A DNA stretch of 64,000 bases, taken from positions 806,001 to 870,000 of the forward strand of contig NZ_CP157484.1 in the NCBI RefSeq assembly GCF_045348435.1, in the 5' to 3' direction. The stretch's first letter is position 1, and every line of letters begins with the position of its first letter. Shown piece by piece: positions 7,073 through 15,756 of the stretch. The stretch comes from Alsobacter sp045348435 (GTDB lineage Bacteria > Pseudomonadota > Alphaproteobacteria > Rhizobiales > Beijerinckiaceae). The position numbers were made by a program, and so were the translations under genes. Below the pieces are notes generated by a model that saw only the letters and a list, made by a program, of their open reading frames with translations, made no database searches and was not told the origin of the DNA.

Positions 7073-8854
7073 ATGGGCGACGATTTCACCCCCGACCAGA
7101 AGCGCTATCTCGAAGGCTTCGTGTCCGGCGTCCAGGCGTCGCGCGCCTCCAAGGGCCTGGCCACGATCGGCGGCGCAGGCGCGCCCCCGGCCGGCAAGGC
7201 GGGCCATGACGGCCCGGACGCGATCCACCTCGAAGCCCAGGACCGCACCACCGCGGCCGGCAAGAAGCTCGTCGACCAGGAGAAGTGGAAGCGCGAGGAG
7301 CACCCCTTCGACGCCTATCCGCGCCTGAAGGAGCAGGCGAAGGCAGACCAGTTTCCTAAGCCCGCCGACAACTTCCGCTGGCGCTATTACGGCCTGTTCT
7401 ATGTCGCGCCCGCGCAGGACAGCTACATGTGCCGCCTGCGCATCCCCAACGGCATCCTCAAGACCCACCAGTTCGAGGGCGTCGCCGACCTCGCCGAGCG
7501 CTGCGGCGGCGGTTACGCGCACGCCACCACGCGCGCCAATCTGCAGTTTCGTGACATCCCGGCCCGCTGCGCCATCGACGTCGTGGAAGGCTTGATCGAC
7601 CTCGGCCTCACGGCACGGGGCTCGGGCGCCGACAACATCCGCAACGTCACCGGCGACGCCACCGCCGGGATCGACCCGCAGGCGCTGCTCGACACGCGCC
7701 CTTATGCCCGCGAGTGGCACTTCCACATCATCAACGACCGCGCGCTCTATGGCCTGCCGCGCAAGTTCAACGTCTCCTTCGACGGCGGCGGGCGCGTGCC
7801 GACGCTGGAGGACACCAACGACATCGGCTTCCAGGCGGTCCAGGTTCTGGACGGCGCCGGGGTCGAGCCCGGCGTCTGGTTCCGGCTGATCCTGGGCGGC
7901 ATCACGGGCCACCGCGATCTCGCCCGCGACACGGGCGTGCTGGTGAAGCCGGAGGACGCCACCAAGGTCGCGGACGCCATCGTCCGCGTGTTCATTCGCG
8001 AGGGCGACCGCACCAACCGGGCGAAGTCGCGCCTGAAATATGTGTTGGATTCCTGGGGCTTCAGGAAATTTCTTGCTGCAGTTGAATCAGAGCTTCAGCT
8101 TCAGCTCCCGCGTGTGGACTCCGCCTTCGTGGCGCCTCGCCCGGCGCAGGACCGGCAGGCCCATATCGGCGCCCACCCGCAGGCGCAGCCCGGCCTGAAC
8201 TGGCTCGGCGTGGTGCTGCCCGTCGGCAAGATGACGTGCGAGCAGATGCGCGGCCTCGCCGCCCTGGCGCGCGACATGGGCGATGGCGACATCCGCCTCA
8301 CGGTTTGGCAGAACCTGCTCATCTCCGGCATTCCGGACGCCCGGCTCGAGGCCGCCAAGCGGCGGGTCGAGGTGCTCGGGCTCGGCTGGAAGGCGACGAG
8401 CGTCCGCGCCGGCCTCGTCGCCTGCACGGGCAGCAAGGGCTGCCGCTTCGCCGGCGCGGACACCAAGGGCACGGCCGAGGGCATCGCCGCCTGGTGCGAG
8501 GAGCGCGTCGCGCTCGACCAGCCGGTCAACATCCACGTCACGGGCTGCCACCACTCCTGCGCGCAGCACTACATCGGAGACATCGGGCTCATCGGCGCCC
8601 GCGTCCCCGTCAACGAGGACGGCGACACGGTGGACGGCTACCACCTCGTGGTCGGCGGCGGCTTCGGCGAAACCGGCGCGATCGGCCGCGAGGTTCTGCG
8701 CGACGTGAAGGCGACGGACGCGCCCGCTGCCGTGGAACGGCTCCTGCAGGCCTGGACACAGCATCGCGCCGACCCGGCCGAGAGCTTCCAGTCCTTCACG
8801 CGCCGGCACGAGCCGGAGGCGCTCGCCGCCTTCGCGCAAGGAGGCGCCGCATGA
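7073..8854 (+). CDS. nirA: Siroheme/4Fe-4S nitrite reductase (NirA family)
   Basis: 593 residues, the length and domain order of ferredoxin-type nitrite/sulfite reductases: two ferrodoxin-like half-domains and two siroheme domains. The cluster ligands are C451-x5-C457 (CTGSKGC) and C492-x3-C496 (CHHSC); the second motif also ligates siroheme. The enzyme reduces nitrite to ammonium with six electrons in the cytoplasm. Residues 5-20 (FTPDQKRYLEGF) resemble the start of the next gene's product and of CysJ, perhaps a docking element. It starts seven bases after the upstream gene's stop and overlaps the downstream gene by four (ATGA). Sulfite reductase is the alternative, but the nitrate context favours nitrite. 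Confidence 0.88.
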   Translation: MGDDFTPDQKRYLEGFVSGVQASRASKGLATIGGAGAPPAGKAGHDGPDAIHLEAQDRTTAAGKKLVDQEKWKREEHPFDAYPRLKEQAKADQFPKPADNFRWRYYGLFYVAPAQDSYMCRLRIPNGILKTHQFEGVADLAERCGGGYAHATTRANLQFRDIPARCAIDVVEGLIDLGLTARGSGADNIRNVTGDATAGIDPQALLDTRPYAREWHFHIINDRALYGLPRKFNVSFDGGGRVPTLEDTNDIGFQAVQVLDGAGVEPGVWFRLILGGITGHRDLARDTGVLVKPEDATKVADAIVRVFIREGDRTNRAKSRLKYVLDSWGFRKFLAAVESELQLQLPRVDSAFVAPRPAQDRQAHIGAHPQAQPGLNWLGVVLPVGKMTCEQMRGLAALARDMGDGDIRLTVWQNLLISGIPDARLEAAKRRVEVLGLGWKATSVRAGLVACTGSKGCRFAGADTKGTAEGIAAWCEERVALDQPVNIHVTGCHHSCAQHYIGDIGLIGARVPVNEDGDTVDGYHLVVGGGFGETGAIGREVLRDVKATDAPAAVERLLQAWTQHRADPAESFQSFTRRHEPEALAAFAQGGAA

Positions 8855-10464
8855 GCATCACCATGCCGACGGCCTTCGCCGCCCCGGTGCTGCCCGACAG
8901 CGCGCCGTTTTCGCCCGAGCAGCGCTCCTGGCTGAACGGCTTCTTCGCCGGGCTCCTGTCGCTCGACGGCGCCGGCGTCGCGGCGCTCACGCCCGCCGAG
9001 GGCGCGAGCCTGCTGCAGGGCTCGCCTGCCGCCGAGGAGGACGACGGCGCGCCCTGGCACGACCAGACGCTCCCGATCGCCGAGCGCATGACGCTGGCCG
9101 AAGGCAAGCCTCTGCCCCGGCGGATGATGGCCGCCATGGCGCAGCAGGATTGCGGGCAGTGCGGCTATGTCTGCGAGACCTACGCCAAGGCGCTGGCCGA
9201 CGGGGCCGAGAAGCGGTTGAACCTGTGCGCGCCCGGCGGCAAGGACACCAACCGCATGCTGAAGAAGCTTGCGGAGGAGCTGGGTGACGCTCCCGCCGCC
9301 ACGGCGCCGGCCGTCCTTGCGGGCGCGGAGGCGCCGGCCGAGGAGCCGCGCGGCTACTCGCGCGATGCGCCGGCCCCGGCCGTATTCCTGTCCCGCCGGC
9401 GCCTGAATGCAGAAAGCTCCGCCAAGGAGACCCACCACATCGAATTCGACCTCAGCCGCGCCGGCGTCAGCTATGAGCCCGGCGACGCTTTCGGGATATA
9501 CCCCAACAACCCGGTCGCCCTGGTCAAGAGCATCGGCCGCCACCTCGGCATCCCTCTCAGCGAACCGATCAGCGCCGAAGGCCAGACCCGCAGCCTGGGC
9601 GACTGGCTCACCCACGTGAAGGCGCTCTCGCCCGCGCCCGACGCGCTGTTCGCGCTGCTCGCGCTGGAAGCCGCCGACGCCGGCGAGAAGGCCAGGCTCT
9701 CCCGCATGGCCGAAGGCGAGGGGGCCGACGGCTACGACGTGCTCGCCGCGCTTCTGGCCTTCCCGCACCTCGCTCCGTCGCCCTATCGGCTGATCGAGGC
9801 GCTCGATCCGCTCGCCCCGCGGCTCTACTCGATCTCGTCCTCGCCCCGCGCCAACCCCGGCCGCGTCAGCCTCACGGTGGACGTGGTGCGCTACCAGGTG
9901 GACGAGCGCGTGCGCTTTGGCGTCGCCTCCACCTTCCTGGGCGCGCGCGTGCGCGAGGGCGACCCCGTCCGCATCTACATCCAGAAGGCCCACGCCTTCG
10001 GCCTGCCCAAGGATCCGGCGACGCCGATCATCATGGTCGGCCCCGGCACCGGCATCGCGCCCTTCCGGGCGTTTCTGCAGGATCGGCTCGTGACCCGCGC
10101 CAAGGGCGACGCCTGGCTGTTCTTCGGCCACCAGCGCGAGGCGTCGGACTTCTTCTACCGGGAGGAGCTGGAGGAGTTCCAGGCCAAGGGCGCGCTCACC
10201 CGGCTCTCCACCGCCTGGTCCCGCGACGCCGGGCCCAAGACCTATGTGCAGGACCGCATGCGCGAGCAGGGCGCGGACCTGGCTGACTGGCTCGACCGCG
10301 GCGCGCATGTCTACATCTGCGGCGACGCCAGCCGCATGGCCAAGGACGTCGAGACCGCGCTCGCCGACATCCTCGTCGACCATCGCGGTCAGGACGAGGC
10401 CTCAGCCCGCGCCGCCATCGCGGCCCTGAAGGCCAGCGGCCGCTACCAGGCGGACGTGTATTGA
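8851..10464 (+). CDS. Chimeric reductase: 4Fe-4S domain fused to a CysJ-like FAD/NADPH module
   Basis: 537 residues. Residues 20-36 carry a CysJ-like start (FSPEQRSWLNGFFAGL). Next comes a four-cysteine cluster motif C101-x2-C104-x3-C108-x17-C126 (CGQCGYVC and LCAPGG), resembling the Fe-S domain of RnfB and corrinoid proteins. From about residue 175 it is a CysJ/cytochrome P450 reductase-type FAD and NADPH module: RLYSISSSP, GPGTGIAPFRAFLQ, FFGHQ and a terminal YQADVY. The FMN flavodoxin domain of CysJ is missing; the Fe-S cluster seems to take its place as the one-electron relay. Overlaps on both sides (four bases with nirA, one with nasA) make it the likely electron donor to NirA and/or NasA. 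The NADPH preference is inferred from the family. Confidence 0.82.
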   Translation: MSITMPTAFAAPVLPDSAPFSPEQRSWLNGFFAGLLSLDGAGVAALTPAEGASLLQGSPAAEEDDGAPWHDQTLPIAERMTLAEGKPLPRRMMAAMAQQDCGQCGYVCETYAKALADGAEKRLNLCAPGGKDTNRMLKKLAEELGDAPAATAPAVLAGAEAPAEEPRGYSRDAPAPAVFLSRRRLNAESSAKETHHIEFDLSRAGVSYEPGDAFGIYPNNPVALVKSIGRHLGIPLSEPISAEGQTRSLGDWLTHVKALSPAPDALFALLALEAADAGEKARLSRMAEGEGADGYDVLAALLAFPHLAPSPYRLIEALDPLAPRLYSISSSPRANPGRVSLTVDVVRYQVDERVRFGVASTFLGARVREGDPVRIYIQKAHAFGLPKDPATPIIMVGPGTGIAPFRAFLQDRLVTRAKGDAWLFFGHQREASDFFYREELEEFQAKGALTRLSTAWSRDAGPKTYVQDRMREQGADLADWLDRGAHVYICGDASRMAKDVETALADILVDHRGQDEASARAAIAALKASGRYQADVY

Positions 10465-13166
10465 TGACCCCCACCCGCACCACGTGCCCCTATTGCGGCG
10501 TCGGTTGCGGTGTGCTGGCCACGCCGGACGGGCAGGGCGTGGCCGCAATCGCGGGCGATCCGGAGCATCCGGCCAATTTCGGGCGGCTGTGCTCCAAGGG
10601 CTCGGCGCTGGGCGAGACGCTCGGCCTCCAAACCCGCCTGCTTTACCCCATGATGCGCGACGCGGGCGGCGCCCTGCGACGCGCCAGTTGGGACGCAGCC
10701 CTCGACCGGGTCGCAGAAGGATTCGCCGACGCGGTTCGCCAGCACGGTCCCGACAGCGTCGCCTTCTACCTCTCGGGCCAGCTTCTGACCGAGGACTACT
10801 ACGTCGCCAACAAGCTCATGAAGGGCTTCATCGGCTCGGCCAATGTCGACACCAATTCGCGCCTGTGCATGGCGTCCTCGGTGGCCGGCCACAAGCGCGC
10901 CTTCGGGTCGGATACGGTGCCGGGCTGCTACGAGGATCTCGACCGCGCCGATCTCCTGGTGCTGGTCGGCTCGAACGCCGCCTGGTGCCACCCTGTCCTG
11001 CACCAGCGCATGCAGGCCGCCCGCCAGGAGCGCGGCGCCAGGCTCGTCGTCATCGACCCGCGCGGCACGGCGACCGGGGAGGGGGCCGACCTGCACCTTC
11101 CCGTCCGGCACGGGCAGGACGCGACGCTCTTCGCCGGCCTGCTCGTTCACCTGGCCGACCAGTCGCGGATCGATCGCGCCTATGTCGACGCCCACACGGC
11201 CGGCTTCGACGAGGCGCTCGCCGCGGCCCGCCTGCTCGCGCCGGACCTGGAGACCGCCGCCGCGCGCACCGGCGTTCCTGCGGCCGATCTCGCGCGCTTC
11301 TATGGGCTGTGGGCCGGGACCGAGCGGGTCGTCACTTTGTACTCCCAGGGCGTCAACCAGGCGGCGCAGGGCGTCGACAAGGTCAACGCCATCCTGAACT
11401 GCCATCTGGCGACCGGACGGATCGGGCGCGAGGGCATGGGGCCGTTCTCGCTGACGGGCCAGCCCAACGCCATGGGCGGGCGCGAGGTCGGCGGCCTCGC
11501 CAACCAGCTCGCCGCCCATATGGGGTTCTCGCCCGCGGAGGTCGCCCGCGTCGGCGCGTTCTGGGGCGCCCCCCGGATGGCGACCCGGGAAGGCCTCAAG
11601 GCCGTCCAGCTCTTCGAGGCGGTGGAGCGCGGCGCCGTCAAGGCGCTCTGGGTGATGGGCACGAACCCGGCCGTCAGCCTGCCACGCGCCGACGCGATGC
11701 GGGCCGCGCTGTCGCGCCTCGACCTCCTGGTCGTGTCGGAGAACGTCGCCTCCACCGACACCACGTCCGGCGGCGCCCATGTTCTGCTGCCGGCCGCCGC
11801 CTGGGGCGAAAAGGACGGGACGGTCACCAATTCCGAGCGCCGCATCTCGCGCCAGCGCGCCTTCCTGCCGCTGCCCGGCGAGGCGAAGCCCGACTGGTGG
11901 GCGCTGAGTCAGGTCGCCGCGCGCCTCGGCTGGGGCGACGCCTTCGCGTATGACGGCCCCGCCGCCATCTTCCGCGAGCACGCCGCCCTCTCGGCCCACG
12001 AGAACGACGGCGCCCGCGATTTCGACATCGGCGGGTTGGCGGCGCTGACCGCCCCCGCCTATGACGACATGCGACCCACGCAATGGCCCCTGCGCGCCGC
12101 CGCGCACGCCTCCCTCGAGGGGGAGGCATCCGCGTCCAGCGGCGCGGCCCGCCTCTTCGGAGACGGCCGGTTCTTCACGTCGGACGGCCGCGCCCGCTTC
12201 GTCGCCGTCGGGCCGGCGAGCGCGCCCGCGACGACGCCCGACTATCCGCTCGTCCTCAACACCGGCCGCATCCGCGACCAGTGGCATACAATGACCCGCA
12301 CGGGCCTGTCGCCGCGCCTCGGCGCGCACCGCCCGGAGCCGACCCTGGAGGCGCACCCGCGCGACGCCGCCCGCTTCGGCCTCGTCGATGGCGGCCTCGC
12401 CCGCGTGATCTCGGCCCATGGGGCCGCGACCCTGCGGGTCGCCGTCACGGCCTCGCAGGCGCCGGGCGGCGTCTTCGCCCCCATCCACTGGAATGGCGAG
12501 ACCGCCGCCGACGCCCGCGTCGGCTCGCTCGTCCACGCGGTCACCGACCCCGTCTCGGGCCAGCCCGACTCCAAGGCGACGCCCTGCCGGGTCGAGCCCG
12601 TCGCCGCGCCTCTCACAGGCTTCGTCCTGTCGCGCAGGCGCTTTCCCCTGCCGCGGGAGGCGTTCTGGGCCTGGGCCGCGATCGAGGGAGGGTTCGTCGC
12701 CCGCATCGCCGGCGACCTTCCGGCCGAGCGCGTCGGCGAGGCTCTCGCGGCCGCGTTCCCGGACGCCGAGACCGCGCGCTATCTCGACGCCGCGGCGTCG
12801 GTTTCGCGGCTCGCCTGCTTCGCCGACGACCGGCTCGCCGCGGTCGCCTATCTGGAGCGGGACGGCGCGGAGCCCGCCTGGTCGGGGCTGCTGGAGCTCT
12901 GGCGCAAGCCGCGCCTGGACCGGCGCGACCGCCTCGTGGCGCTCTCCGGCGTCGCCGCGCCGGCGGGCTCGGACGAGGGTCCCACCGTCTGCGCCTGCTT
13001 CGGCGTGGGGGCGAACCGCATCCGCGCCGCGATCCGGAACGGCTGCCGCGATGCGGCCGCCATCGGAGCGAGCTTGAAGGCGGGCACGAATTGTGGCTCC
13101 TGCATCCCCGAACTGAAGCGCCTCGTCACCGAAGACACACGGCATGTGGCGCTCGCCGGAGAGTGA
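10464..13166 (+). CDS. nasA: NasA, assimilatory nitrate reductase catalytic subunit
   Basis: 900 residues. The N-terminal 4Fe-4S motif is C8-x2-C11-x3-C15 with a fourth cysteine in GRLCSKGSA. The body is the molybdopterin oxidoreductase fold binding bis-MGD (about 60-680). The C-terminus adds a BFD-like [2Fe-2S] domain (about 830-885, CACFGV and NCGSC), as in Klebsiella-type NasA. It reduces nitrate to nitrite in the cytoplasm; no signal peptide is seen. Its ATG shares one base with the stop of the preceding reductase; the TTG one codon earlier is less likely. The tight coupling suggests the upstream flavoprotein feeds this enzyme as well as NirA. Confidence 0.93.
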   Translation: MTPTRTTCPYCGVGCGVLATPDGQGVAAIAGDPEHPANFGRLCSKGSALGETLGLQTRLLYPMMRDAGGALRRASWDAALDRVAEGFADAVRQHGPDSVAFYLSGQLLTEDYYVANKLMKGFIGSANVDTNSRLCMASSVAGHKRAFGSDTVPGCYEDLDRADLLVLVGSNAAWCHPVLHQRMQAARQERGARLVVIDPRGTATGEGADLHLPVRHGQDATLFAGLLVHLADQSRIDRAYVDAHTAGFDEALAAARLLAPDLETAAARTGVPAADLARFYGLWAGTERVVTLYSQGVNQAAQGVDKVNAILNCHLATGRIGREGMGPFSLTGQPNAMGGREVGGLANQLAAHMGFSPAEVARVGAFWGAPRMATREGLKAVQLFEAVERGAVKALWVMGTNPAVSLPRADAMRAALSRLDLLVVSENVASTDTTSGGAHVLLPAAAWGEKDGTVTNSERRISRQRAFLPLPGEAKPDWWALSQVAARLGWGDAFAYDGPAAIFREHAALSAHENDGARDFDIGGLAALTAPAYDDMRPTQWPLRAAAHASLEGEASASSGAARLFGDGRFFTSDGRARFVAVGPASAPATTPDYPLVLNTGRIRDQWHTMTRTGLSPRLGAHRPEPTLEAHPRDAARFGLVDGGLARVISAHGAATLRVAVTASQAPGGVFAPIHWNGETAADARVGSLVHAVTDPVSGQPDSKATPCRVEPVAAPLTGFVLSRRRFPLPREAFWAWAAIEGGFVARIAGDLPAERVGEALAAAFPDAETARYLDAAASVSRLACFADDRLAAVAYLERDGAEPAWSGLLELWRKPRLDRRDRLVALSGVAAPAGSDEGPTVCACFGVGANRIRAAIRNGCRDAAAIGASLKAGTNCGSCIPELKRLVTEDTRHVALAGE

Positions 13167-13170
13167 GACC

Positions 13171-14634
13171 ATGACCGCGCGTTCGCGTCGGCCGACGCCC
13201 ACCGCGCCCGCCCGCATCGCCCCGCTCGCAGCCCTTCCGCTGTTCCACAAGCTGGAGGGGCGCAGGGTCGTACTGGCCGGCGAAAGCGACGGCGTCGCCT
13301 GGAAGGCCGAGCTCCTGGCCGCCGCCGGCGCGACGGTCGAGGTCTACGCCGCGCATCCGGGCGAGGCGCTGGCCCAGATCGCCGGGCGCGACCACCCCGG
13401 GCGCATCGTGCTGATGGGGCGCCCCTGGACGCCCGACGTCCTGCGCGGCGCGGCGCTCGCCATCGCCGACGTGGAGACCGAGGCGGAGGCCCAGGCGTTC
13501 CGCTGCGCCGGGCGGCTGGCGGGCGTCGCCGTGAACGTCGTGGACAAGCCGGCCTTCTGCGACTTCCAGTTCGGATCCATCGTCAACCGCTCGCCGCTGG
13601 TGATCGGCATCTCCACCGACGGCGCCGCGCCGGTGTTCGGCCAGGCCGTCCGGGCCCGCATCGAGGCGCTGCTGCCCGACGGCCTCAAGGCCTGGGCCGA
13701 GGCCGCCAAGGCCTGGCGCCCTTTCGTGCAGGACAGGGCTCTGCCCTTCCGCCTGCGCCGCGCCTTCTGGGAGCGCTTCACCGACCGCGCGCTGGCCGAC
13801 CCGAACGCGGCGCCCACCGCCATCGACCGCGACGCCATGATGCGCGTGCTGGAGGGCATCGAGGCCGAGGGCGCGCCGCGGGTGGGCTCGGCCGTATTCG
13901 TCGGGGCCGGGCCGGGCGATCCAGAGCTGCTGACGCTCAAGGCGGTGCGGGCCCTGCAATCGGCCGACGTGGTGCTGTATGACGACCTCGTCGACGGCCG
14001 CATCCTCGATCTGGCGCGCCGCGAGGCCGAGCGCATCGGCGTCGGCAAGCGCGGGCACCGGCCGTCCTGCGCGCAGGACGAGATCACCGCCATGCTGGTG
14101 GCGCTCGCCTCGTCGGGCAAGCGCGTGGTGCGCCTCAAGGGCGGCGACCCCGGCGTGTTCGGCCGCCTCACCGAAGAACTCGACGCCTGCCGGGCGGCGG
14201 GCGTGCCGGCCGAAGTGGTGCCCGGCATCACGGCCGCCTTCGGCGCGGCGGCGAGCCTCGGCGTCTCGCTCACCGAGCGCAGCGCCGCCCGGCGGCTGCA
14301 ATTCGTCACCGCCCACGGCCAGGACGGGCGGCTGCCTGCCGACCTCGACTGGCGGGCGCTGGCCGATCCCCGGGCCGCCACGGTGGTCTATATGGGCGTG
14401 CGCACCGCCCCCGCGCTCGTCGAACGGCTGCTGGCGGATGGGCTGCCGCCCGGGACTGCGACCCTGCTCATCGAGCGCGCCACGACACCGGAGCAGCGCG
14501 TCCAGTCCTGCGCCGTCGCGGACCTGCCCGCCCTCATCGCGGCGGACCCGCCCTCCGGGCCCTGTCTGATCGTGTTCGGCGCCCCGGCCGTCCAGTTCGC
14601 CGCCAACGCCGCCCACGCGTCCGGCCGCGCCTGA
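13171..14634 (+). CDS. cysG: CysG, siroheme synthase
   Basis: 487 residues, the usual length of the trifunctional enzyme. The N-terminal part (about 20-230) is the precorrin-2 dehydrogenase/ferrochelatase module; the C-terminal part (from about 245) is uroporphyrinogen-III C-methyltransferase, with VGAGPGDPELLTLKA, VRLKGGDPGVFGR and VPGITAA. It makes siroheme for NirA, which explains its place at the end of the nas operon. ATG 13171 follows the nasA stop by four bases; an earlier in-frame start would overlap nasA. The first glycine-rich NAD loop reads VVLAGESDGVAWKAEL, a little unlike the classical GGG motif. Confidence 0.92.
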   Translation: MTARSRRPTPTAPARIAPLAALPLFHKLEGRRVVLAGESDGVAWKAELLAAAGATVEVYAAHPGEALAQIAGRDHPGRIVLMGRPWTPDVLRGAALAIADVETEAEAQAFRCAGRLAGVAVNVVDKPAFCDFQFGSIVNRSPLVIGISTDGAAPVFGQAVRARIEALLPDGLKAWAEAAKAWRPFVQDRALPFRLRRAFWERFTDRALADPNAAPTAIDRDAMMRVLEGIEAEGAPRVGSAVFVGAGPGDPELLTLKAVRALQSADVVLYDDLVDGRILDLARREAERIGVGKRGHRPSCAQDEITAMLVALASSGKRVVRLKGGDPGVFGRLTEELDACRAAGVPAEVVPGITAAFGAAASLGVSLTERSAARRLQFVTAHGQDGRLPADLDWRALADPRAATVVYMGVRTAPALVERLLADGLPPGTATLLIERATTPEQRVQSCAVADLPALIAADPPSGPCLIVFGAPAVQFAANAAHASGRA

Positions 14635-14727
14635 CGGGCGAGGCGCGAACTCCCTCGCCGTCTCCGCGTTGACGCCGCAGCGCGCGCCCCGTCGGGCGCG
14701 CATCGTCACGCCAGCGAGGGACCAGCC

Positions 14728-15744
14728 ATGCGCATTTCCGAGGTGATGACCCGCGACGCCGCCGCGATCGCGCCCGAGCGGAGCCTGCGCGAGGCCGCCC
14801 GCATCATGGACGACCTCAATGTCGGGTCCCTGCCGGTGGTGCACCGGGGCCAGGTGGTGGGCGTCGTCACAGACCGCGACATCACCGTCCGGGCCACCGC
14901 CGCCGGCCGCGACCCGAACGTCACGCCCGTCTTCGAGATCATGACCGACGAGCCGCATTGCTGCTTTGAGGACGAGGACGTCAGCCACGTCGTCGACATC
15001 ATGGAGCAGCTGCAGGTGCGGCGCGTCCCGGTGCTCGACCGCAGCCGCCGGCTCGTCGGCATGGTGGCGCTGGGCGACCTCGTCGAGGAGCACGCGCCGG
15101 GAGCCGAGGAGGCGCTGGGCCGCATCTCCTACCCGGCCCGGCCCGACCGGTCGGGGACGCCGTCCAGCCGCGCGCGGCGCGGTCCGGCGGGCCAGTCTTC
15201 CGGCCATCCCTCAGCCCGGCTCACCGACGACGAGCGCCGCGAACTGGAAAGCCGCATGCGCCGGTTTGAGCGCGACGCGGATCGCCGCGACCGCCGGCAA
15301 TGGGACGACTTCCGCACCCGCGACGACAACGGCGCCGATCTCGACCAGTTCGAGCGCCGCGACTGGGAGGACGGCCGCTTCCGGTTCCGCGACGAGGACG
15401 ACGTGCGCGCCAGCTTCGGCTCCGCCGGCCAGGTCCCGGGCGAGCAGGAGGAGCGCCGTGAGCCGCGCGGCGGCGGCCAGGAAGGCTACGACGCCTACGG
15501 GGAGGACTACGGCCGAGAGGCCCGCTTCTTCCGCGACGATTCCGGCCGCTCGAGCGCCGGCCAGGCCGGCTTCGGGGCCGAGGACCGCGAAACGCGCGGC
15601 ATCCGCACGGTCGCCGTGCGGCCGCGACGCCTGACCGAAGAGGAGCGCGACCCGGACTACAACCGCCGGCGCGACCAGGAAGGCCAGGACGACCCGTGGA
15701 TGGACACGGTCCGCCGCCTGCACGCCCGCGGTCGCGGACGCTGA
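14728..15744 (+). CDS. CBS-domain protein with a long charged tail
   Basis: 338 residues. Residues 1-125 form a CBS pair (VMTRDAAAI, GSLPVV, VVTDRDI; then IMTDEPHC, VRRVPVLD, MVALGDLVEE), a module that binds adenosine nucleotides. Residues about 130-338 are low-complexity, dominated by Arg, Asp, Glu and Gly, and probably disordered. No enzymatic domain is attached, so the role is unknown. It is preceded by 93 bases holding no obvious promoter and is convergent with the next gene. The tail differs from the usual stand-alone CBS protein of about 140 residues. Confidence 0.85.
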   Translation: MRISEVMTRDAAAIAPERSLREAARIMDDLNVGSLPVVHRGQVVGVVTDRDITVRATAAGRDPNVTPVFEIMTDEPHCCFEDEDVSHVVDIMEQLQVRRVPVLDRSRRLVGMVALGDLVEEHAPGAEEALGRISYPARPDRSGTPSSRARRGPAGQSSGHPSARLTDDERRELESRMRRFERDADRRDRRQWDDFRTRDDNGADLDQFERRDWEDGRFRFRDEDDVRASFGSAGQVPGEQEERREPRGGGQEGYDAYGEDYGREARFFRDDSGRSSAGQAGFGAEDRETRGIRTVAVRPRRLTEEERDPDYNRRRDQEGQDDPWMDTVRRLHARGRGR

Positions 15745-15756
15745 AGACGGCGGCGA

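Noticed and set aside
10443..13250. Open frame of over 900 codons on the minus strand across nasA
   Set aside because: It mirrors nasA and reflects the high GC content. Its composition (Arg, Gly, Ala, Asp, His-rich) has no domain, while the plus strand encodes a complete NasA. Similar antisense frames over nrtA, cheA and cysG were rejected for the same reason.
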